From NCBI RefSeq assembly GCF_014205295.1, contig NZ_JACHNF010000001.1:5022001-5086000 (forward strand): DNA of 64,000 nucleotides, given 5' to 3'. The notes under the pieces are model-generated. The model made no database searches. It was not told where the DNA came from and worked only from the letters and a program-made list of their open reading frames with translations. This stretch comes from Kribbella solani. GTDB lineage: Bacteria; Actinomycetota; Actinomycetes; Propionibacteriales; Kribbellaceae. Of this stretch, positions 23,013-31,146 are shown piece by piece. Each line of letters begins with the position of its first letter. Within the stretch, counting starts at the first letter, position 1. The position numbers were made by a program, and so were the translations under genes.

Positions 23013-24575
23013 TTACGGCCGGCTCAGCGCGTCAGCGGCCCCGGCGCCACCGGCCACCGTCGCCAGCCCGTCCGCGTCCGTGCGGAGCGGATCCTCCAGC
23101 AGGTGCTTCCCGAGCTGTTCCGGGTCGGGCAGCGCCACCGGGTACACGCCGTCGAAGCAGGCGCGGCAGAGCCGATCCATCGGGACCGTGGTCGCCTCGA
23201 CCAGCCCGTCCAGGCTGATGTACCCGAGCGAGTCGGCGCCGAGCGAACGGCAGATCTCCTCGGTGTTCAGCCCGTTCGCGATCAGCTCGGCGCGGCTGGC
23301 GAAGTCGATGCCGTAGAAACAAGGCCATTTCACCGGCGGCGCGGTGATCCGTACATGGATCTCCTTCGCGCCTGCCTCGCGCAGCATCCGGATCACCGCG
23401 CGCTGGGTGTTGCCGCGGACGATCGTGTCGTCGACGACGACCAGGCGCTTGCCCTCGATCACCTCACGCAGCGGGTTCAGCTTCAGGCGGATGCCGAGCT
23501 GACGGATGGTCTGGCTGGGCTGGATGAAAGTACGGCCGACGTACGCGTTCTTGACCAGGCCGGAACCGTACGGGATGCCGGACTCCTCGGCGTACCCGAT
23601 CGCACCCGGCGTACCCGACTCCGGGGTCGCGATCACCAGATCGGCCTCGGCCGGATGCTCCTTCGCCAGCTTGCGACCGATCTCGACGCGGGTCGAGTAG
23701 ATCCGCTGACCGGAGATCTGGGTGTCCGGGCGGGCCAGGTACACGAACTCGAACAGGCAGCCCTTCGGGTCCGCCTCGGCGAACCGGGTCGAGCGCAGAC
23801 CGTCGGCGTCGACCGCGACCATCTCACCCGGCTCGATCTCGCGGATGAAGGAGGCGCCGACGATGTCCAGGGCGGCGGTCTCGCTGGCGATCACCCAGCC
23901 GCGCTCCAGCCGGCCCAGTACGAGCGGGCGGATGCCCTGCGGGTCACGCGCCGCGTACAGGGTGTTCTCGTCCATGAAGATCAGGCTGAACGCGCCCTTG
24001 ACCTTCGGCAGCACCTTCGCGGCCGCCTGCTCGATGGTGAGATCCGGGTACCCGGCCAGCATCGAGGTCAGAATGTCGGTGTCCGACGACGCGCCGTGCT
24101 TCGCGTTCGCCTTGGCGTGGTCCACCTCGGTGTCCAGGCCGAGATCCAGGTCACCCTCACCGTTCAGACTGGCGGCGAGCTCGCTGGTGTTCGTCAGGTT
24201 CCCGTTGTGACCGAGCGCGATCGACCCGGTCGCCGTCGACCGGAACGTCGGCTGCGCGTTCGCCCAGACACTGGACCCGGTCGTCGAGTACCGGCAGTGG
24301 CCGATCGCGATATGCCCCTTCAGGGACGCCAGCGTCGCCTCGTCGAAGGCCTGGCTGACCAGCCCCATGTCCTTGTAAACCAGAATCTGATTCCCGTTGC
24401 CGACCGCGATCCCCGCCGACTCCTGCCCCCGATGCTGCAAGGCATAGAGCCCGAAGTACGTCAGTTTGGCAACCTCTTCCCCCGGCGCCCAAACCCCGAA
24501 GACGCCACAAGCGTCCTGCGGTCCCAGATCCTGAGGGTCAAGTTCATCAGTGAGCCGACCATCGCCACGAGCCAC
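23013..24575 (-). CDS. purF: Amidophosphoribosyltransferase
   Basis: A 520-residue committed-step enzyme of purine synthesis (PRPP + glutamine to phosphoribosylamine). A 22-residue propeptide precedes the nucleophilic Cys in QDACGVFGVW (Cys23). The glutaminase domain has YALQHRGQESAGI, and the PRPP-binding motif is VVVDDTIVRGNTQRAVI. The C-terminal half contains Cys residues (including CRACFDGVYP) fitting the iron-sulfur type of Gram-positive PurF. Length is normal. It is the first gene of the purF-purM unit. Confidence 0.98.
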   Translation of the reverse strand: MARGDGRLTDELDPQDLGPQDACGVFGVWAPGEEVAKLTYFGLYALQHRGQESAGIAVGNGNQILVYKDMGLVSQAFDEATLASLKGHIAIGHCRYSTTGSSVWANAQPTFRSTATGSIALGHNGNLTNTSELAASLNGEGDLDLGLDTEVDHAKANAKHGASSDTDILTSMLAGYPDLTIEQAAAKVLPKVKGAFSLIFMDENTLYAARDPQGIRPLVLGRLERGWVIASETAALDIVGASFIREIEPGEMVAVDADGLRSTRFAEADPKGCLFEFVYLARPDTQISGQRIYSTRVEIGRKLAKEHPAEADLVIATPESGTPGAIGYAEESGIPYGSGLVKNAYVGRTFIQPSQTIRQLGIRLKLNPLREVIEGKRLVVVDDTIVRGNTQRAVIRMLREAGAKEIHVRITAPPVKWPCFYGIDFASRAELIANGLNTEEICRSLGADSLGYISLDGLVEATTVPMDRLCRACFDGVYPVALPDPEQLGKHLLEDPLRTDADGLATVAGGAGAADALSRP

Positions 24576-24617
24576 ACCAGCAGTCTACGGGACGTCACTT
24601 GAGCGGATTACCAACGT

Positions 24618-24740
24618 CTACCAGCAGGTGACGCCTGGGGTACAGGCCGGCTCTGCCTCGCTCACCGCTGACGCGGGGGCCACGGCAGCAGCCACAAGAA
24701 GGAGCGTGCCAGCGGCTACACTCAGCAACTTCTTGATCAC
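24618..24740 (-). CDS. 40-residue secreted peptide
   Basis: A short gene with GTG at 24740 and GAAAGG seven bases upstream. The product begins VIKKLLSVAAGTLLLVAAAV and continues APASA, a textbook Sec signal peptide with an AxA cleavage site after residue 25. The predicted mature peptide is about 15 residues, starting VSEAEPAC and ending CTPGVTCW with two Cys. I recognise no family. It is divergent from a LuxR-type regulator (100 bp between starts), an arrangement seen for peptide signals and their regulators. Its reality rests on signal peptide plus RBS, so transcription should be confirmed. Confidence 0.65.
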   Translation of the reverse strand: MIKKLLSVAAGTLLLVAAAVAPASAVSEAEPACTPGVTCW

Positions 24741-24840
24741 ATCTGGACCTTTCGAAATAATCCGGACCCGACCTGTATGTCCTCTTTGTCGACGCTGTCT
24801 GTATATGGTCGGTTCCGACAAGTTCTGGAGGAGAGGGACC

Positions 24841-25824
24841 GTGCTCGAGCCGCTGGGGGTGGACGAAGCCACTTTCGCGGTCTATCACGCCCTGCTCAGT
24901 CACCCAGACAGTACGCCCGAGCAGATAGCAGCGCTAGTAGACCGGACGACGAGCGAAGTCCTGGAACTGATGGACCAGCTCCGTCGGCTGGAGCTTCTGG
25001 TACCGACCTGGACGAATCCTGACGGCGAGCACGCGGTACACCCCCGCGTCGGGCTGACCGGACTGGCCGAGCGGCGACGGACCGAGCTGAACAAGGCCCT
25101 CGGCGAGCTGAGAGAAGCCGAATCCTCCGCCGAGGTGATCGCCGAGCAGTACAACGAACTGCTGACCTCGCGGAGTAGCGGCGACGTCGAGGTACTCAAG
25201 GGCCGCGCGAACGCATCCCGCCGAATCGAGGAGCTCGCGCTGAAGGCCAAGGACACCTTTTGGGGTCTGGTTCCGGCACACTTCGACGACACGGTTCCGA
25301 AGTCGGATCGATCGCCTGACTTCGAGCATCTCGGACGTGGTCTCAGGATGAGGACCGTGTACCTGCAGAGCATGACCGCCTCGAAACAAGCCGTCGAGTA
25401 CGCCGCCATGATGCACAAGCTCGGCGGCGAGGTGCGGATGACACCGACCCTGCCCATGCGCCTGTTGATCTTCGACCAGGCGATCGCAGTCATGCCGATG
25501 GACCCGGAGAACCCGACCGCCGGCGCCGTGATCCACCGCACCCCGGCCGTGGTCTCGGTTGCCCTCGCGCTTTTCGACTCCTACTGGTCCCGAGCCACAG
25601 AAATGTTCGACGCCGACGACCGCGACGACGAGACGCCGCTGACCCCGCATGAGTCCGAAGTCCTTCGCTTGCTCGCCGGTGGTGCGAAGGACGAGCAGGT
25701 TGCTCGGCTCCTGGGCATTTCCCTCCGTACCGCCCGGCGCATCACCGCCAACCTCTCCGAACGCCTCGACGCCGCCAGCCGCTTCGAGCTCGGCGTGGCC
25801 GCCGCCAAGCGCGGCTGGGTCTGA
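24841..25824 (+). CDS. TrmB/LuxR-type transcriptional regulator
   Basis: A 327-residue regulator with two DNA-binding parts. The N terminus (FAVYHALLSHPDSTPEQIAA, then LMDQLRRLELLVPTW) is a TrmB-like winged helix, and the C terminus (LTPHESEVLRLLAGGAKDEQ, then LLGISLRTARRITANLSERL) is a LuxR/GerE helix-turn-helix. The middle has the sensor-like stretch of this family (MTASKQAVEYAAMMHKLGGEV). GTG 24841 has GGAGGAGAGGG just upstream. Such proteins often control secreted peptides or small metabolites, and a 40-residue secreted peptide gene is divergent here. Confidence 0.88.
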   Translation: MLEPLGVDEATFAVYHALLSHPDSTPEQIAALVDRTTSEVLELMDQLRRLELLVPTWTNPDGEHAVHPRVGLTGLAERRRTELNKALGELREAESSAEVIAEQYNELLTSRSSGDVEVLKGRANASRRIEELALKAKDTFWGLVPAHFDDTVPKSDRSPDFEHLGRGLRMRTVYLQSMTASKQAVEYAAMMHKLGGEVRMTPTLPMRLLIFDQAIAVMPMDPENPTAGAVIHRTPAVVSVALALFDSYWSRATEMFDADDRDDETPLTPHESEVLRLLAGGAKDEQVARLLGISLRTARRITANLSERLDAASRFELGVAAAKRGWV

Positions 25825-25870
25825 GAGTTCGGCAGCTCGACGGTACGTACGCCAACTGCCCGGCTTCAGG

Positions 25871-27241
25871 TCAGATGGTCTTGAGGGCGGCGAGGAGTTT
25901 GGTGAGGGTGTCTCGGGCGTCGCCGAAGAGGAGGGTGGTTTTGGGGTCGTAGAGGAGTTCGTTCTCGATGCCGGCGAAGCCGGGGCGCATGGAGCGTTTG
26001 AGGAAGATGACTCGGTGGGCCTCGTCGGCGTTCAGGATCGGCATGCCGTAGATGGGGGCCGAGGGGGTGGTGCGGGCGGCTGGGTTGACGACGTCGTTGG
26101 CGCCGACGACGAGGACCACGTCGGTGGTTTTGAAGTCGCCGTTGATGTCGTCCATTTCGCGCAGCTGGTCGTACGGGACCTGGGCCTCGGCGAGCAGTAC
26201 GTTCATGTGGCCGGGCATCCGGCCGGCGACCGGGTGGATGGCGTAGTCGACCTTGACACCGCGGCCGTGCAGTTCCTCGACCAGGTCGCGGAGGGTGTGC
26301 TGCGCCTGGGCGACCGCGAGGCCGTACCCGGGCACGATGATCACCTTGCCGGCGTACCCGAGCAGGATCGCCACGTCCTCGGGGCCGGCCGAGATCACCG
26401 GCCGGTCGGAGGCGGTACCGGCGCCGAGCGTCGACCCGCCGCGGACGGCACCGAAGAGGATGTTGAAGACGGACCGCCCCATCGCGTTCGCCATCAACTT
26501 GGTCAGCAGCGAACCGGCCGCGCCGACCAACGTACCGGCGACGAGCAGCAGCGTGTTACCGAGTACGTAACCGCCGGCCGCGACGGTCAGGCCGGTGAAC
26601 GCGTTCAGCAACGAGATCACGATCGGTACGTCCGCGCCGCCGACCGGCAGTACCAGCATGACGCCGATCGCGAGCCCCAGCAGGCAGAGCAGGATGCCGA
26701 CCCAGACCCGCGGGTCGGAAACCAGCCACCCGGCGAGCGCCAGACTGCCCAGAACCGAAGCGATGAAGAGCACCGGCAGCCCCGGGAACGTCACCGGCCG
26801 GGTCGTCATCAGTTCCTGCAGTTTCGCGAACGTGACAACGGATCCGGAGAAGCTGATCGCCCCGACCAGGATCGTGAACGCCGTCGCGATCGCGGCCACG
26901 GTCGCGTCCGAGCTGACCTCGTCCAGCTCCAGCAGCGCGACCAGCGCGGCCGCGCCGCCGCCGACACCGTTGAACAAGGCAACGAGTTGCGGCATCTGGG
27001 TCATCTGTACCCGGCGCGAGCCGATCACGCCGCCGACGGTGCCGATCGCCAGCGCGATCAGGATCGCGGCCAGGTGGTTCGGCTTGTACGCGGCGAACGT
27101 GATGATCACGGCGAGTGCCGCGCCGGCGGCACCGATCAGGTTCCCGGTCCGGGCGCTGCGCGGTGACGACAACGCCTTCAGCGCGACGATGAAACAGACC
27201 GCGGAGACCAGGTAGCCGAGCTGGGCCCAGGTGGGGATCAC
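25871..27241 (-). CDS. pntB: NAD(P) transhydrogenase subunit beta
   Basis: A 456-residue subunit with nine or so helices (TWAQLGYLVSAVCFIVAL onwards) followed by the NADP(H)-binding domain III (VIIVPGYGLAVAQAQ, then HPVAGRMPGHMNVLL, VVLVVGANDVVNPAA). With PntAA and PntAB it forms the proton-translocating enzyme that drives NADPH formation from NADH. The GTG at 27241 overlaps the pntAB stop (GTGA). It is the last gene of the operon. All functional motifs look intact. Confidence 0.97.
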   Translation of the reverse strand: MIPTWAQLGYLVSAVCFIVALKALSSPRSARTGNLIGAAGAALAVIITFAAYKPNHLAAILIALAIGTVGGVIGSRRVQMTQMPQLVALFNGVGGGAAALVALLELDEVSSDATVAAIATAFTILVGAISFSGSVVTFAKLQELMTTRPVTFPGLPVLFIASVLGSLALAGWLVSDPRVWVGILLCLLGLAIGVMLVLPVGGADVPIVISLLNAFTGLTVAAGGYVLGNTLLLVAGTLVGAAGSLLTKLMANAMGRSVFNILFGAVRGGSTLGAGTASDRPVISAGPEDVAILLGYAGKVIIVPGYGLAVAQAQHTLRDLVEELHGRGVKVDYAIHPVAGRMPGHMNVLLAEAQVPYDQLREMDDINGDFKTTDVVLVVGANDVVNPAARTTPSAPIYGMPILNADEAHRVIFLKRSMRPGFAGIENELLYDPKTTLLFGDARDTLTKLLAALKTI

Positions 27242-27543
27242 TTCCGCAACTCCTTCTGCCGGGCCCCCGGGCCCTTGAACATCTCCAGCATCCGGTCGGT
27301 GACGACGAAGCCGCCGACCATGTTCACGGTCGCGAGGACGACCGCGATCAGGCCGACGATGACGACGGGCACCGATTCGGCGGCGCCGGTGACGATGATG
27401 GCGCCGACCAGGATGACGCCGTGGATGGCGTTCGCGCCGGACATCAGCGGGGTGTGCAGGGTCGAGGAGACCTTGCTGATCACCTCGACGCCGACGAAGG
27501 CCGCGAGCACGAAGATCGTCAGCAGGGCTATGGACTCGCTCAT
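27238..27543 (-). CDS. pntAB: NAD(P) transhydrogenase subunit alpha part 2
   Basis: A 101-residue membrane subunit with three helices (LLTIFVLAAFVGVEVIS, ANAIHGVILVGAIIVTG, VVIVGLIAVVLATVNMVGG), ending GGFVVTDRMLEMFKG. This is the split form of PntA's membrane part found in many bacteria with a three-gene transhydrogenase. It overlaps pntAA by four bases (ATGA) and pntB by four (GTGA), so the three are tightly coupled. Confidence 0.96.
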   Translation of the reverse strand: MSESIALLTIFVLAAFVGVEVISKVSSTLHTPLMSGANAIHGVILVGAIIVTGAAESVPVVIVGLIAVVLATVNMVGGFVVTDRMLEMFKGPGARQKELRK

Positions 27544-28664
27544 GCCGAGGGTCCTTCCAGGAGGGCACGGGTCGGCTCGTGCAGGACGCTGCCGTCGTGG
27601 GTGACGCAGCAGCCGCGGACGATCTCGTCGTCGAAGTCGGGGTCGAAGGCCGCGTTCCGGGTCATCAGCCGGATCAGGTTCGCGATGTTCTGGCCGTACA
27701 GCCGGGACGCCGGGCCGGCCATTTGGGACGGTACGTTCGCGCCGCCCCAGACCAGCGCGTCGCCGATGGTCAGCTCGGTACCGGCGACCGATCCTTCGAC
27801 GTTGCCGCCCTGTTCGGACGCCAGGTCGACGACGACCGAGCCTGCTTTCATCTGCTCGACCATCGACCGCGAGACCAGCATCGGCGCGGTCCGGCCGGGT
27901 ACGGCGGCGGTGGTGATCAGCGCGTCGGCGGCAGCCACGTACGGGGCGAGCAGGTCGCGCTGGAGCTGGGCGCGCTCCGGCGTCATCTCCCGCGCGTATC
28001 CACCGGCTCCGTCGAGCGTGCCCAGTTCGAGTTCGATCGGGATCGCGCCCATCGAGGCGATCTCTTCGGCGGCGGCGGTGCGGACGTCGTACGCCTTCAC
28101 CACCGCGCCGAGGCGTTTCGCGGTGGCGATCGCCTGCAGGCCGGCGACGCCGGCGCCGAGGACCAGGACCTGGGCCGGTGGGACGGTGCCGGCCGCGGTC
28201 ATGTTCAGCGGGAAGAACCGGGGCAGCCGTTCGGCGGCGACGATCGCGGCCCGGTACCCGGCGACAAGCGCCTGCGAGGACAGCGCGTCCATCGACTGGG
28301 CCCGGGAGATCCGCGGGATCAGTTCCATCGCGAAGACGGTCAGCTTGGCCCGGGTCGCGGTCCGGACCACGTCCGGCGGGTTGGTCGGCAGGAAGGACAT
28401 CAGTGCCGTACCCGCGTGCAACCGCTGCAGGCGTTCGCGTTCCAGCGGTTGCACCGAGGCGACGATGGTGGCCGCGTGGTCGGCACCCCAGGCGACCTCC
28501 GCGCCGGCGTCGCGGTACTGGTCGTCGGAGAACAGCGCGCGTTCACCGGCGGCCGGCTCGACCGCCACCTCGTACCCGAGCTCGATCAGTTTCGCGACAT
28601 GTTCCGGCACCAGCGCGACCCGGCGCTCGGCCGGTCTGGTCTCCCGTACGACTGCGATCTTCAC
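27540..28664 (-). CDS. pntAA: NAD(P) transhydrogenase subunit alpha part 1
   Basis: A 374-residue soluble subunit (alanine dehydrogenase/PntA N-terminal family). KIAVVRETRPAERRVALVPE opens the protein, and the NAD-binding Rossmann motif is VLVLGAGVAGLQAIATAKRLG. It binds NAD(H) in the cytoplasm. GTG 28664 is the expected start and lies seven bases after TAGGTT with no Shine-Dalgarno, so a leaderless operon message is likely. The upstream region carries a perfect 17-bp inverted repeat. Confidence 0.95.
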   Translation of the reverse strand: MKIAVVRETRPAERRVALVPEHVAKLIELGYEVAVEPAAGERALFSDDQYRDAGAEVAWGADHAATIVASVQPLERERLQRLHAGTALMSFLPTNPPDVVRTATRAKLTVFAMELIPRISRAQSMDALSSQALVAGYRAAIVAAERLPRFFPLNMTAAGTVPPAQVLVLGAGVAGLQAIATAKRLGAVVKAYDVRTAAAEEIASMGAIPIELELGTLDGAGGYAREMTPERAQLQRDLLAPYVAAADALITTAAVPGRTAPMLVSRSMVEQMKAGSVVVDLASEQGGNVEGSVAGTELTIGDALVWGGANVPSQMAGPASRLYGQNIANLIRLMTRNAAFDPDFDDEIVRGCCVTHDGSVLHEPTRALLEGPSA

Positions 28665-28710
28665 TCGCCGAAACCTATGCCAAACACTGGGTCGCCGGAA
28701 AGCCCGCTGG

Positions 28711-28757
28711 GTGACTCGTGATGATGTCGGCGCCGGGCCAACATCATCACGAGTCAC
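28711..28757. terminator. Perfect 17-bp inverted repeat at the M20 gene 3' end
   Basis: GTGACTCGTGATGATGT (28711-28727) and ACATCATCACGAGTCAC (28741-28757) are exact complements around a 13-base loop. The right arm contains the last codons and stop of the dipeptidase, so on the minus strand it works as an immediate terminator hairpin between the dipeptidase and pntAA. No U-tract follows. Confidence 0.75.
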
Positions 28758-30090
28758 CTGGCTGGTTGGCGAGGTTCTGTAGAAGAAGTGCTTCGGCGAG
28801 GCAGACCTTGCGGAACTCGGCGAGGTGCAGGCCCTCGTCGATTCCGTGTGCCCGGGTGTCCGGGTCCTCGACGCCGGTGACCAGGATCGCGGCCTTCGGG
28901 AAGGCCTGCTGGAACTCGGCGATGAACGGGATCGAGCCGCCCATCCCCATGTCGACCGGCTCGACGCCCCAGGCTTCCTGGAACGCGGACCGGGCCGCTT
29001 CGTACCCGCCGCCGCGCGCGTTCACGCTGCACGGCTGGCCGGTCTGGCCCTCCGTCACCGTCACCCGCGCACCCCACGGCGCGCGCTCCTCCAGGTGCTG
29101 CTTGAGCGCCGCGCTCGCCTTCACCGCGTCGTCGCCGGGAGCGACGCGCAGGCTGACCTTGGCCCGCGCGACCGGCACCAGCGTGTTGCTGGCCTCGGCG
29201 ACGGACGGCGCGTCGATGCCGATCACGGCGATCGCCGGCCGGGTCCACAACCGGTCGACCAGCGAACCGGAGCCGGTCAGCCGGACCGAGTCCAGCACGC
29301 TCGACTCGGCCCGCAGCCGGTCCTCCGGGTAGACGACATCGGCCGCGCGCGACGCGTGCAGGCCGTCGACCGCGACATCGCCCTTGTCGTCGTGCAGCGT
29401 CGCGAGCAGCCGGCACAGTGTCGACAGCGCATCCGGGATCGGCCCGCCGAACAGTCCGGAGTGCACCGCATGGTCGAGCGTACGCACCTCCACGTACGCC
29501 TCGACCAGGCCGCGCAGGGAGACCGTCAGCGCGGGCGTACCGACCTCCCAGTTGCCGGAGTCGGCGATCACGATCGCATCGGCGGCGAGCTCGGCAGAGT
29601 ACTCGTCGAGCAGCTGCAGCAGGGTCGGCGAACCGATCTCCTCCTCACCCTCGACGAACACCGTCACGCCCACCGGAAGATCGTTGCCGAAGGCCCGTAC
29701 GGCGGCCAGGTGCGCGGCGATGCCGGCCTTGTCGTCGGCGGCGCCGCGCCCGTACAGCCGGTCACCGCGCTCGGTCGGTACGAACGGCTCGGAGGTCCAC
29801 TGCTCGACCGGGCCGGTCGGCTGCACGTCGTGGTGCGCGTACAGCAGCACGGTCGGCTTCCCGGCCGGGGCCGGCTTCTTCGCGATCACGGCCGGCGCGC
29901 CGGCGCCGGCCCGGACGATCTTGACCGTGAAACCCTCCGCCTCGAACAGCGCCGCGGTCGCCTCCGCGGAGCGCTGGACGTCGGCCGCGCGGGCCGGTTC
30001 GTAGCTGACCGAAGGAATCCGGATGAGGTCCTCGAGGTCGGCACGGACGCTGGGCAGGACGCGGTCGATCGCCGCGGACAGATCGGTCAT
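28747..30090 (-). CDS. M20/M28-type dipeptidase
   Basis: A 447-residue cytosolic zinc dipeptidase. Metal and catalytic residues are visible: LLYAHHDVQP (His ligand), LYGRGAADDKAG (bridging Asp), VFVEGEEEIGSP (Glu base and ligand), IADSGNW (Asp ligand) and RAHGIDEGLHL (last His). It resembles carnosinase-like CNDP dipeptidases that hydrolyse short peptides. Length is typical (about 450). It is transcribed alone in front of the transhydrogenase operon; a hairpin covers its 3' end. Confidence 0.94.
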   Translation of the reverse strand: MTDLSAAIDRVLPSVRADLEDLIRIPSVSYEPARAADVQRSAEATAALFEAEGFTVKIVRAGAGAPAVIAKKPAPAGKPTVLLYAHHDVQPTGPVEQWTSEPFVPTERGDRLYGRGAADDKAGIAAHLAAVRAFGNDLPVGVTVFVEGEEEIGSPTLLQLLDEYSAELAADAIVIADSGNWEVGTPALTVSLRGLVEAYVEVRTLDHAVHSGLFGGPIPDALSTLCRLLATLHDDKGDVAVDGLHASRAADVVYPEDRLRAESSVLDSVRLTGSGSLVDRLWTRPAIAVIGIDAPSVAEASNTLVPVARAKVSLRVAPGDDAVKASAALKQHLEERAPWGARVTVTEGQTGQPCSVNARGGGYEAARSAFQEAWGVEPVDMGMGGSIPFIAEFQQAFPKAAILVTGVEDPDTRAHGIDEGLHLAEFRKVCLAEALLLQNLANQPGDS

Positions 30091-30210
30091 GAGGCCTACG
30101 GTACGGCGTCTGTTCGCGATCCCGACGGCCGGAACACCTGGTCATGTCAATGATTTCCGTCTTACTCTGAAAATCTGGAAAATTTCGCCCATACAATTGA
30201 AGAGGTCATC

Positions 30211-31146
30211 ATGGTCAAGCGCCCCCTTGCCATCACGATCACCGTCATCGCGGCCGCCCTTACCGGGACAGCACCGGCGTACGCCGCGATCAGCTGTGAC
30301 ACCGAGACGACCGGCGGGTCCACGTTCTACGACGGGCCGTCCGCGTCGAAGAAGTACGACGCCCGGTTCAGCAACAGTGTGAGCATTCCCAATCTGAGTA
30401 CGCACACCCCACAAGGCGCCGGCACTTGGTACGACTGGGACGGCTCCGGCAAGAACTTGCTACTGGTTGCCGCGTACCGCGCTGGTGCCGACTCGCAGAT
30501 CTACGGCATCGACCCGGCCACTGGTTCGACCGTTGGCGTAGTGGCGATCGCGGAGTCACACGTCGGTGGCATCACGGTCAGCAAGGGCTGGGCGTTCGTG
30601 TCCGGTCAGGGCAACAGCATCAGGAAGTACAAGCTGACCGAGCTACGGGACGCCTTGAAGGCGGCGGGTACGCCGTACCTGGCGCAGGTCGGTACTGCAC
30701 GCGACGTGAACGGAGCGTCCTTCATGGGCAGCTACGGTGACTCGCTGTTCGCCGGGACGTTCAACGACACCGGACGCGGGACGATGTACGAGTACAAGAT
30801 CGCCACGGACGGGACGCTGACGACAGTGGCCGGCGCGTGGGAGGTCCCAACGAAGACACAGGGGCTGACCGTCACGGCGAACCACTTCATCTACAGCACT
30901 TCGTACGGCCGCGGGAACCGCAGCAACCTCTACGTGGTGAAGCGCGGCCAGAAGGACCTAGACGCCGCCGCACTGAGCTGCTTCCGCGCACCGAGCATGA
31001 CCGAGGGCATCACCGAGTACAACGGGACGGCCTACCTGGTGTACGAGTCCGGCTCGCACCTCTATGCGTCCGACCCCGCCACGCTCAACGTCATCCCCCG
31101 CATGCACAAGGCATCGGTCTCGTCGTTGACGTCCCTCGTGCCTTAG
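30211..31146 (+). CDS. Secreted protein of unknown function, beta-propeller-like
   Basis: A 311-residue exported protein with a signal peptide (KRPLAITITVIAAALTG, cleaved after AYA). The rest shows repeating strand patterns such as NLLLVAAYRAGADSQIYGIDP, GGITVSKGWAFVSGQGNSI and QGLTVTANHFIYSTSYGRG that look like propeller blades. I know no function. GAAGAGG gives a good RBS. The 120-bp leader is unusually AT-rich for this genome. Its 3' end overlaps the kinase gene by four bases, tail to tail. Confidence 0.75.
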   Translation: MVKRPLAITITVIAAALTGTAPAYAAISCDTETTGGSTFYDGPSASKKYDARFSNSVSIPNLSTHTPQGAGTWYDWDGSGKNLLLVAAYRAGADSQIYGIDPATGSTVGVVAIAESHVGGITVSKGWAFVSGQGNSIRKYKLTELRDALKAAGTPYLAQVGTARDVNGASFMGSYGDSLFAGTFNDTGRGTMYEYKIATDGTLTTVAGAWEVPTKTQGLTVTANHFIYSTSYGRGNRSNLYVVKRGQKDLDAAALSCFRAPSMTEGITEYNGTAYLVYESGSHLYASDPATLNVIPRMHKASVSSLTSLVP

